From: an uncultured Desulfobacterium sp.
GTDB lineage: Bacteria; Desulfobacterota; Desulfobacteria; Desulfobacterales; Desulfobacteraceae
Assembly (NCBI GenBank): GCA_937124525.1
Contig: CAKZLA010000007.1
Location: 1-11,013 of the forward strand
Direction: 5' to 3'
Length of the DNA stretch: 11,013 bases
The position numbers and the translations under genes are program-made. Of this stretch, positions 1-5,972 are shown in pieces; within the stretch, counting starts at the first letter, position 1; every line of letters begins with the position of its first letter. Below the pieces are notes generated by a model that saw nothing but the letters and a program-made list of their open reading frames with translations, had not been told where the DNA came from and did no database searches.

Positions 1-2
1 TG

Positions 3-767
3 CTTTTTGATGAACCCACCACAGGCCAAGATCTCATCCGCCGAAATGTCATCTTAAGTATGATTGCGGACAACAAAACAAGATTTAATTTCACCGCAGT
101 CATTATCAGTCATGATATTCCCGATGTGCTGTTTATTTCAAATCGGGTTCTGGTTCTCCATGAGGGCAAAATTGTATTCCAGGGGTCCCCCGATGCCTTT
201 GAAGAATTTGAGCATCCCTATGTGGATGAATTTGTCCACAGCCTTGAGGGGTTTCAAAAGCACATGCCGGGTATCTACTCCAAGCGTAATTTTAAGATGC
301 GTTATAAAAATGCACTGCGGTTAAAACCGGCAGAAACCTCCTATGTGGTGGCCATTTTCAGTATTGCTGACTTTGGAGTATTGTGTAAAACCGTGGGGTA
401 TAGCACTGCTCACTCCCTGGTGAAGGAGCTTGGAATCATCATCAGCAGGCATTTCGATGCCGTGGGCGGATTTTCCACACGACAGCGGCGGAGCAGATTC
501 ATGACGGTTCTTCCCTTTTCCAATTACAGGGAATCCCGTGAAATGATTGATGACTTTGCCGCTGATTTAATGGAAAATGGATTTGAGTATGTAAAATTCA
601 AGAACAATGATTTATTGGATACTCCGGTGTATAAAATAAGAGTTATGACCGGGATTGCCCAAGGTATAGCAGTAAAGGATGATATTAACGATGTGTTTGA
701 AAAGGCACGTAAAAACCAGTTTGAGATCGGTGACTTTCAATGTGTTGCCGGGAGGTGCAGTCTGTGA
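3..767 (+). CDS. mlaF: MlaF/Ttg2A-like ABC transporter ATPase, 3' part, with degenerate GGDEF-like C-terminal domain
   Basis: This is the C-terminal 254 residues of an ABC ATPase; the 5' end lies outside the window. It opens in the Walker B region (LFDEPTTGQD), and the H-loop histidine follows in VIISHD (about residue 37 of the visible part). The segment up to about residue 90 fits MlaF/MkL ATPases of MCE lipid transporters, which energise phospholipid traffic between inner and outer membrane. Adjacent mlaD- and mlaC-like genes support this. Family members usually end soon after the ATPase fold, but this one continues for about 150 residues. From about residue 113 (base 339) the tail resembles a GGDEF fold: SIADFGVLCKTVGY matches the first nucleotide-binding strand and helix, and FSTRQRRSRFMTVLP lies where the GGDEF hairpin would be. 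The catalytic signature is absent, so cyclase activity is unlikely. The ATPase call is firm; the tail call is inference from pattern. Confidence 0.88.
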   Translation, partial: LFDEPTTGQDLIRRNVILSMIADNKTRFNFTAVIISHDIPDVLFISNRVLVLHEGKIVFQGSPDAFEEFEHPYVDEFVHSLEGFQKHMPGIYSKRNFKMRYKNALRLKPAETSYVVAIFSIADFGVLCKTVGYSTAHSLVKELGIIISRHFDAVGGFSTRQRRSRFMTVLPFSNYRESREMIDDFAADLMENGFEYVKFKNNDLLDTPVYKIRVMTGIAQGIAVKDDINDVFEKARKNQFEIGDFQCVAGRCSL

Positions 768-1249
768 AAAAGAACGTATATGAATCCATTGCGGGCATGT
801 TTGTTTTTGTGGGCCTGATTGTCCTGGTCTATATGACAGTAAGCCTTGGAAATATTTCCTTGTTTGATGATAATTTCATGACATTAAAGGCCCGGTTTAA
901 CACTGTAACAGGTCTTAGGGCCGGAAATCCCATTGAAATGTATGGCATTGAGATTGGCCATGTGGGTGAACTGACCATTGATGATGGGGTTCAGATGGCC
1001 GTGGCAACCCTGAATATCCAAAAGAGTGCCCAGATTTATTCAGATGCCATTGCCTCCATTAAAACAGCGGGCTTGATTGGGGATAAATTTATCAGTATTG
1101 ATCCCGGCGGTTCCGGTAATATCCTGGGGCACCAGGATATTATTATCAATACGGAGTCCCCTGTGGATATCAGCGATCTCATTGGCAAATATGCCTTTGG
1201 GTCCGTTGATGAAGACGAGGAGATGGATTTGGGGGAGGAGATTCAATGA
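764..1249 (+). CDS. mlaD: MlaD-like MCE-domain lipid transport protein
   Basis: This 161-residue protein has one N-terminal membrane anchor (about residues 9-30, from ESIAGMFVFVGL) followed by a single MCE domain. MCE features include ARFNTVTGLRAGNPIEMYG, then IGHVGEL and TAGLIGDKFISIDPGG. MlaD proteins form hexameric rings in the inner-membrane complex that bind phospholipid in the periplasm. I chose the GTG start at 764 because GGAGG lies at 751-755, 8 bases upstream, and the protein then starts KKNVYESIAGMF as in the family. An ATG at 740 is in frame but lies before that ribosome site. The gene overlaps the end of the ATPase gene by 4 bases and the mlaC-like gene by 4 bases (ATGA), so the three are one operon. 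The C-terminal tail is short and acidic (DEDEEMDLGEE). Confidence 0.9.
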   Translation: MKKNVYESIAGMFVFVGLIVLVYMTVSLGNISLFDDNFMTLKARFNTVTGLRAGNPIEMYGIEIGHVGELTIDDGVQMAVATLNIQKSAQIYSDAIASIKTAGLIGDKFISIDPGGSGNILGHQDIIINTESPVDISDLIGKYAFGSVDEDEEMDLGEEIQ

Positions 1250-1863
1250 AATTTTTTACCATTATATGTCTGGGGATGATGCTGTTACTGCCCATGACGG
1301 TGAAGACCGTTTATGGGGCAACTGCCGTGGAGACCATGTCGCGCATAACCGATGATGTGTTAACGGTGCTCAAAGATCCTGGGCTTAAGGAAGATACATT
1401 TCTGGAAACCAAAAAAGAGAAGCTCTGGGAAATTATGGACGCTGTTTTTGATTACCAATTATTATCCCAATACTCCCTTGGACGGAAATGGCGCCAGATC
1501 ACTGTGGAACAGCAGGCTGATTTTTTAAGGGTCTATGGCCTGTTGTTAGGCAAAACTTATATGAATCGGATTCTCTCCTATGGGGATGAAAAAATCCTCA
1601 TTGGAAGGGGAATCCCCCTGGCAGATGATATTGCCGAGGTCCAAACCACATTGATTTCAAAAGAAAATGATATTCCCATTCATTATCGCCTGAGCTTTAA
1701 AGACGGGGCGTGGAAAATTTTTGATGTTGTCATTGAGGGGGTCAGTCTGACAAAGAATTACCGCAGTCAGTTTAAGAAATTTTTATCCAAAAAATCCATG
1801 GCACAGCTGCTGGAAGTGCTGGAGAAAAAAACCAAAGGGGCCAGACCCGGAAAGTCTAAATAA
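1246..1863 (+). CDS. mlaC: MlaC-like periplasmic phospholipid-binding protein
   Basis: This 205-residue protein belongs to the MlaC/Ttg2D (Tol_Tol_Ttg2) family, soluble carriers that shuttle phospholipid across the periplasm between outer- and inner-membrane Mla complexes. A signal peptide is visible: MKFF, a hydrophobic core IICLGMMLLLP, and a likely cleavage near VYGA-T (about residue 25). The mature part has the usual pattern: an N-terminal helical region with LWEIMDAVFDYQLLSQYSLGRKW and QADFLRVYGLLL, then a beta region with IPIHYRLSF and GAWKIFDVVIEGVSL, and a basic C-terminal helix. The start ATG overlaps the mlaD stop as ATGA, with GGGGGAGGAG just upstream. It is the last gene of the Mla cluster here; no mlaB or mlaA follows. 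Confidence 0.9.
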   Translation: MKFFTIICLGMMLLLPMTVKTVYGATAVETMSRITDDVLTVLKDPGLKEDTFLETKKEKLWEIMDAVFDYQLLSQYSLGRKWRQITVEQQADFLRVYGLLLGKTYMNRILSYGDEKILIGRGIPLADDIAEVQTTLISKENDIPIHYRLSFKDGAWKIFDVVIEGVSLTKNYRSQFKKFLSKKSMAQLLEVLEKKTKGARPGKSK

Positions 1864-1991
1864 TGCACCTTTTAAAAGCCTGTTAAATTCAGGATCTAAA
1901 AGGAGGCCTCCCTGGCAAAACCGTCTTGCAATTCCGGCGGGATCATGTTGGGAGCCAGGGGAAATAGACTAAAACCTGGCCCAGGACATTA

Positions 1992-2031
1992 TGTTAGGGT
2001 TATGTTAGGAATTTGTTCTGATATTGTTATG
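1992..2031 (+). promoter_or_regulatory. Pho-box-like array: four TGTT repeats at exact 11-base period
   Basis: TGTTAGG occurs at 1992 and 2003, TGTTCTG at 2014 and TGTTATG at 2025, each start exactly 11 bases after the last. PhoB of E. coli and PhoP of Bacillus are known to bind tandem direct repeats with this one-turn spacing (E. coli half-site TGTCA; Bacillus TTAACA, whose complement is TGTTAA). The next gene is a phosphate transporter, so a phosphate-starvation regulator site is a strong inference. A possible -10 box, TATGGT, lies at 2040-2045, about 9 bases past the last repeat, similar to the gap in E. coli Pho promoters. No good -35 is seen, as expected for an activator-dependent promoter. 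Confidence 0.6.
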
Positions 2032-2088
2032 TGTATCAATATGGTTTATTAAATGCCCGGAAAGACGATTTGAGATCATTTTGCATTA

Positions 2089-2120
2089 AAACGCTGGTAA
2101 ATAACCAGCGTTTGTTTTCT
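2089..2120 (+). terminator. Rho-independent terminator-type hairpin
   Basis: A perfect 10-base stem (AAACGCTGGT 2089-2098 with ACCAGCGTTT 2104-2113) has a 5-base loop and is followed by GTTTTCT. An A-rich 5' flank makes it potentially active on both strands. It may end the Mla operon, but it lies downstream of the Pho-box-like array, so it could also act as an attenuator in the leader of the transporter gene. Confidence 0.7.
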
Positions 2121-2134
2121 ATCTTTGTTGTGGC

Positions 2135-2161
2135 CAGACCCGGGTGCAAAATCCGGGTCTG
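2135..2161 (+). other. Strong GC-rich hairpin in transporter leader
   Basis: CAGACCCGG (2135-2143) pairs perfectly with CCGGGTCTG (2153-2161) around a 9-base loop. No T-run follows, so it is not a plain terminator. It lies 44 bases before the transporter start and could be a leader structure or part of an attenuation switch. Function is unknown. Confidence 0.5.
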
Positions 2162-2205
2162 TCCATGGCCGTCATTTGAATTAATCGATTATCAGGTATA
2201 AAAAA

Positions 2206-4461
2206 ATGAGTATAGAGTTTTATTTCTTTGCCGTGGGCATTCTTTTACTGTTTGCCTCCTTTGACCTTGTGGTGGGCGTCACCAATGATGCTGTTAATTT
2301 TCTAAATTCGGCCATTGGATCCAAAGCAGCGCCTTTTAGAACCATTATGATCATTGCAAGCCTTGGCATCCTTGCGGGAGTGACCTTTTCCGGCGGTATG
2401 ATGGAGGTGGCCAGAAAAGGCATTTTTCACCCCCAGTTTTTTACCATGCCCAACCTCATGACCATTTTTCTGGCGGTGATGTTAACCGATATTTTACTTC
2501 TTGATCTTTTTAACACCCATGGGCTGCCCACCTCCACAACGGTATCCATTGTGTTTGAGCTGTTGGGTGCTGCCGTTGCCGTCTCCCTTATCAAGATCAT
2601 GAGCACCGTGGACAGCACCATGGCCATCTGGGATTACATTAATACAGCCAAGGCCATGATAATTGTCTTTGGTATTTTACTTTCCATTATTGTGGCCTTT
2701 TTTTCAGGTGCCGTGGTTCAGTTTTTTTCCCGGCTTCTCTTTACCTTTGATTATGAACCCCGGTTAAAAAAATATGGTGCTGTGTGGGGCGGGATGGCCA
2801 TGACAGCCATCACCTTTTTTATTTTAATCAAGGGGGCAAAGGGGGCCACCTTTATGACCCCTGGGATGGTTGTGTGGATTAAGGGACACTCTCTGTTAAT
2901 AATGTGCACCATTTTCCTGGGCTCTGCTGCCATCTTCCAGGCGCTGTTAAGGGTTTTTAAAGTAAACATCTTAAAACCCATCATTCTTGTGGGTACCTTT
3001 GCCCTGGCCATGGCTTTTGCTGCCAATGATCTGGTGAATTTCATCGGTGTGCCCCTGGCCGGTTTAAATGCCTATCAAACGGCCGTTGCCTCAACTGATC
3101 CCCTGGGTATAACCATGATGGCGTTGAGTAAAAAAGTGCAATCCCATACCCTTCTTCTGCTCCTGGCAGGCTTTATCATGGTTTTGACCCTCTGGTTTTC
3201 AAAAAAAGCCAAAACAGTAACGGAGACGGAGATCAGTCTGGGACAGCAGGACGAGGGCACCGAACGCTTTGAATCCATTTGGCTTTCCCGGAAAATTGTT
3301 AACATGGTGGATTCATTATTTGGCTCCATCAAAAAAATAATTCCCGGAAGTGTCCAGGATGCCGTGGCCAAACGACTTCTTCCTGCCACAAATTCTGTTT
3401 TGTTAGGCCATAAAGATAAACCCTCCTTTGATTTAATCCGGGCATCGGTGAACCTCATGGTGGCCAGTGCCGTGGTTTCCCTGGCAACCTCTTTTAAGCT
3501 GCCGCTTTCCACCACCTATGTCACCTTTATGGTGGCCATGGGATCTTCTTTTTCCGACCAGGCCTGGGGCAGAGAAAGTGCGGTTTACCGGGTCACCGGG
3601 GTTTTGACGGTGGTTGGGGGCTGGTTCATGACCGCCTTTATCGCCTTTGTTGTCTCCTTTGTTTTTGCCGGGGTTCTTTTTTATTTTCAAATCCTGGGGG
3701 TGATTGGGCTCGTGGGTGTGGCAGGCTTTCTCATCTGGAAAAACCAGGTTAAGCATAAAGACAGGGAAAAGGAAAAGGATGAGATTAATATTTTCACCAT
3801 GGACAAGGTGGATAATTTTCAGGATGCTGTATCCGATACCTTTGACCATCTGGCTTATCTGTTTAAGTCCATCAGAAAATCTCTGGATACAGGGTTTGAC
3901 GCCCTGTTTGAAGACGATCTATATCGATTAAAACTGGAACGAAAGAGGGTGAAGCAGTTCCAGATGTGGACCAATGTCATCATTGCCAATATTTTTAAGG
4001 TCCTTCGATTGCAGCAGCAGGAGGATATAAAAACATCCTATAACTATTACCAGATTATCAGACGTCTTCAAAAGGTGTCCGATACCCACAGGGATATCAT
4101 CATCCGCTCCACCCGCCATGTGAGCAATAGGCATAAGGGCTTGCTCCCGGTGCAGATTGAGGAATTGAAACAGGTCCGGGCCTGTGTGATGAAAATTTTG
4201 ACCATGATGGAAGATAACTTCAACAAAAAGGAACTCGTCCACCATGACACAATCACATCGGAATTTAACAACATGAGACGTCTTATCAATGCCATCAATG
4301 AAAATCAGATTGAGCGAATCAGAGATGACTCTTCAAAAACCCGTTTGAGCATTCTTTTTTATGCCACCGGTGGTAATTGTCTCACAATGATGCGGCAGAA
4401 TGTCCGGCTTCTTGAGATTTTTAATGACTCTTTTTCCCTGGAGGATTCGCCCAAATCATAA
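2206..4461 (+). CDS. PiT-family inorganic phosphate transporter with C-terminal PhoU-like domain
   Basis: This 751-residue inner-membrane protein imports phosphate by the PiT (SLC20) mechanism. The two inverted PiT signatures are clear: GVTNDAVNFLN at 24-34 with GLPTSTTVS at 106-114, and FAANDLVNF at 271-279 with KLPLSTTYVT at 431-440. About ten to twelve hydrophobic segments lie between residues 5 and 330 and between 410 and 512. A soluble linker (about 335-405) splits the second half. Residues about 530-751 are a helical cytoplasmic domain of the PhoU-like (DUF47) kind, with FQDAVSDTFDHLAYLFKSIRKSL at its start. E. coli PitA is about 500 residues, so the extra length is this tail, which probably gates or senses uptake. 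The ribosome site before ATG 2206 is weak (AGGT at about 2193). The Pho-box-like array upstream suggests induction by low phosphate. Confidence 0.93.
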   Translation: MSIEFYFFAVGILLLFASFDLVVGVTNDAVNFLNSAIGSKAAPFRTIMIIASLGILAGVTFSGGMMEVARKGIFHPQFFTMPNLMTIFLAVMLTDILLLDLFNTHGLPTSTTVSIVFELLGAAVAVSLIKIMSTVDSTMAIWDYINTAKAMIIVFGILLSIIVAFFSGAVVQFFSRLLFTFDYEPRLKKYGAVWGGMAMTAITFFILIKGAKGATFMTPGMVVWIKGHSLLIMCTIFLGSAAIFQALLRVFKVNILKPIILVGTFALAMAFAANDLVNFIGVPLAGLNAYQTAVASTDPLGITMMALSKKVQSHTLLLLLAGFIMVLTLWFSKKAKTVTETEISLGQQDEGTERFESIWLSRKIVNMVDSLFGSIKKIIPGSVQDAVAKRLLPATNSVLLGHKDKPSFDLIRASVNLMVASAVVSLATSFKLPLSTTYVTFMVAMGSSFSDQAWGRESAVYRVTGVLTVVGGWFMTAFIAFVVSFVFAGVLFYFQILGVIGLVGVAGFLIWKNQVKHKDREKEKDEINIFTMDKVDNFQDAVSDTFDHLAYLFKSIRKSLDTGFDALFEDDLYRLKLERKRVKQFQMWTNVIIANIFKVLRLQQQEDIKTSYNYYQIIRRLQKVSDTHRDIIIRSTRHVSNRHKGLLPVQIEELKQVRACVMKILTMMEDNFNKKELVHHDTITSEFNNMRRLINAINENQIERIRDDSSKTRLSILFYATGGNCLTMMRQNVRLLEIFNDSFSLEDSPKS

Positions 4462-4534
4462 CTCTTGGGGCATTGAAATTCGATGATCAAGTTTTTCAAG
4501 CTGATTTTGGGAGAAAAGGGCCGGAAAATTTGAT

Positions 4535-4552
4535 CTTCCATCAAAATGGAAG
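4535..4552 (+). other. Small hairpin downstream of the transporter
   Basis: CTTCCAT (4535-4541) pairs with ATGGAAG (4546-4552) around loop CAAA. No T-run follows, so termination is doubtful. Its right arm overlaps the left target-site duplication of the adjacent hairpin element. Confidence 0.35.
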
Positions 4553-4682
4553 TAAATATTCGGTTTGCTTATGTAAATGTTTGGACAGTGCCCCATATTC
4601 GCCTGTTTGGGGCTGCGTAGCATACTAATGCTATGTGAGCAGACCAAAACAGGTGAAGATGGGGTGCTGACCGAATATTTAC
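4552..4682. mobile_element. 131-base MITE-like hairpin element, IS66-like ends
   Basis: The ends are perfect 13-base inverted repeats: GTAAATATTCGGT (4552-4564) and ACCGAATATTTAC (4670-4682). The near-direct repeats AAATGGAA (4544-4551) and AAATGGAG (4683-4690) abut the element, matching at 7 of 8 bases like a target-site duplication. Almost the whole element folds on itself: 4586-4610 pairs imperfectly with 4644-4669, and the apex is TAGCAT (4618-4623) / ATGCTA (4628-4633) with a 4-base loop. A 21-base stretch (4565-4585) on the left arm is unpaired. It encodes no transposase. Ends beginning GTAA with an 8-base duplication are, as I recall, typical of the IS66 family, so this is probably a non-autonomous derivative. 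Family assignment is inference. Confidence 0.65.
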
Positions 4683-4684
4683 AA

Positions 4685-5851
4685 ATGGAGAAGGCATTGC
4701 AAGGTAACTTTAAAAAGGATTCTGGAAAAGTGGTACCCAGAAAGATTTCCCGGGATATTACCCAGGAGGACCATGATATTTTTTCCAGTGTGGTCTCCTT
4801 TGATCTCAACCCGGAACAGAAAAAAAGGATTGCCTGTCCAGACAGGCAATTTTTACGGCAAACATCTATTCTGGCGGTTCACTGGCATCCGGAATTCATT
4901 CCCATGGATTTGATTTCCCAGCGTATTGACAGGCTCTTTCCCCATCGGAAAAATGAATTAATTATCCCCACCCAGCACAATGAAATCATGGGATATAAGG
5001 GGTTTGCCGGGGTTGAAGTGGATTGTTACGCCAAGGGCTTTAATCAAAAAGTACAGATATTGCTTCATTTCAAGGAAAGCAATGTCCAAAAAGCCCATAC
5101 CTTGAGAAAAATGCTGGAACATACCTTTAAATACCGTTCATCCCAGCTTTTTGATTTTATGGATACCATTGTCCGGCCCCGGCCCCACCGCATTGAAGCC
5201 GCGGCCGGGCAGACCGGGGCGGACTCTGACCTCATTGAGTTTGTGAGGATATATGTCAAAAAGATTGAAACCCTGATTGATCAAAATAGTGCAAGCTTAC
5301 CCCCCCAGGCCATGAAAAATAAGGTGTTGAGAAATTTTTTTGATTATTTGCGTCCCCAATATGGTGACCCCTTTATCGATAGGGTCCAGACCTATCTGAC
5401 CGCAGTGAAAAAAATTGTTAAGGCTGGTTTTTCTTTGAAATATTTTTTTAGAACCTCTGAAATCATTGAAGAGGCCCGATCCCTTAATGCCGGCATTGTG
5501 ATTCCCCACCCGGAGCAGTTCTGGCCGGTACTCCTGGCAGGTTATGATGTGGATGGGGTTGAAGTCTGGAATCCCCAGTCCCATCGTTACACCGATTTCC
5601 TCATATCTGTTATCCAGGATATGAATGCAAAAAATGAAAAGCATCAGCGCAAACTTTTGATATTCATGGGGGATGACACCCATTTTGGAGAAAAAATCAA
5701 AGCTCCGTGCTCCCGGAACGGGGGCAAACCCCAGCGGGAAATCGGGGTCCAGCCATCCTGGGATGATCTGGAAATCGGAAAAAAACTGATCAAGGGGAAC
5801 GTGAGTCGAGAGCGGGTTATCCAGGAGTATAAATATCGTCTTTCGGTATAA
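4685..5851 (+). CDS. PHP-superfamily metal-dependent hydrolase-like protein
   Basis: This 388-residue protein has no signal peptide. The motif order fits the PHP fold, which binds metals through scattered His, Asp and Glu residues: HWHPE (residues 66-70, the HxH motif), GVEVD (about 109-113), IPHPEQF (about 273-279), GVEVWN (about 291-296) and GDDTHFGE (about 329-336). PHP proteins are mostly phosphoesterases, for example histidinol-phosphatase; the substrate here is unknown. The frame is open back to about 4577, but that upstream part is a mobile hairpin element. Without the insertion the frame meets a TGA at 4531-4533, so ATG 4685, inside the target duplication, is the likely original start. 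A GTG at 4664 with AGGTGA at 4651-4656 is an alternative made by the element. The middle region (about 130-250) is helical and less typical of the family. The gene sits between two phosphate genes. Confidence 0.75.
   Translation: MEKALQGNFKKDSGKVVPRKISRDITQEDHDIFSSVVSFDLNPEQKKRIACPDRQFLRQTSILAVHWHPEFIPMDLISQRIDRLFPHRKNELIIPTQHNEIMGYKGFAGVEVDCYAKGFNQKVQILLHFKESNVQKAHTLRKMLEHTFKYRSSQLFDFMDTIVRPRPHRIEAAAGQTGADSDLIEFVRIYVKKIETLIDQNSASLPPQAMKNKVLRNFFDYLRPQYGDPFIDRVQTYLTAVKKIVKAGFSLKYFFRTSEIIEEARSLNAGIVIPHPEQFWPVLLAGYDVDGVEVWNPQSHRYTDFLISVIQDMNAKNEKHQRKLLIFMGDDTHFGEKIKAPCSRNGGKPQREIGVQPSWDDLEIGKKLIKGNVSRERVIQEYKYRLSV
4829..4854 (+). terminator. Terminator-like hairpin inside the PHP-like coding sequence
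   Basis: ATTGCCTGTC (4829-4838) and GACAGGCAAT (4841-4850) are perfect inverted repeats, giving at least an 8-base stem with loop CCAG. They are followed by TTTTT (4850-4854), and seven A residues (4820-4826) precede them. This is the form of an intrinsic terminator in either direction. It lies 144 bases after ATG 4685 and is translated as part of the protein (IACPDRQ region). It could cause attenuation when translation is poor. Confidence 0.5.
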
Positions 5852-5972
5852 CTGCCACGGGCAGACCGTATTGGGAATCTGGCCTGCCCACAACAAATAT
5901 CGAAACTCCAGTTATTACAATCATTGGACGGAGTTTTATATAAAAATACAACACAAAAGGTATTGATGTGTA
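5852..5972 (+). other. 121-base gap with two weak inverted repeats
   Basis: GGGCAG (about 5861-5866) can pair with CTGCCC (about 5884-5889), and AAACTCC (5903-5909) with GGAGTTT (5930-5936), the latter followed by one extra T and TATA. No convincing promoter or terminator was identified. Co-transcription of the flanking genes is possible but not shown. Confidence 0.3.

Larger units (their letters stand above)
1864..2205. other. 342-base intergenic region between mlaC and the phosphate transporter
   Basis: No coding region was recognised. The first part (1864-1980) has a perfect 10-base palindrome GGAGGCCTCC (1902-1911) and a loose long-range pairing CCCTGGC / GCCAGGG (about 1910-1960) that matches no riboswitch I know. 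The later part holds a Pho-box-like repeat array, a terminator-type hairpin and a second hairpin, listed separately. Confidence 0.7.

Noticed and set aside
1913..1930. Possible sigma-54 promoter (TGGCA ... TTGCA)
   Set aside because: The GG and GC elements are 12 bases apart instead of the required 10, and sigma-54 spacing is strict.
1901..1975. Possible riboswitch in the post-mlaC gap (CCCTGGC / GCCAGGG pairing)
   Set aside because: It matches no cobalamin, c-di-GMP or other riboswitch core that I can recognise; only a 7-base pairing supports it.
3075..3515. 146-codon minus-strand open frame
   Set aside because: It is opposite conserved PiT sequence with no family signal, so it is a shadow of the transporter gene.
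3433..3849. 138-codon minus-strand open frame
   Set aside because: It lies wholly inside the PiT gene, has no ribosome site or recognisable domain, and its composition fits a shadow frame.
4577..4684. N-terminal extension of the PHP-like protein from ATG 4577
   Set aside because: These codons are entirely MITE-like element sequence, with no ribosome site before 4577.
4456..4809. 117-codon minus-strand open frame across the MITE-like element
   Set aside because: It runs through the hairpin element and into the PHP-like gene, and shows no transposase or other domain.
5297..5896. 199-codon minus-strand open frame
   Set aside because: It is antisense to the C-terminal PHP motifs and has no recognisable product.
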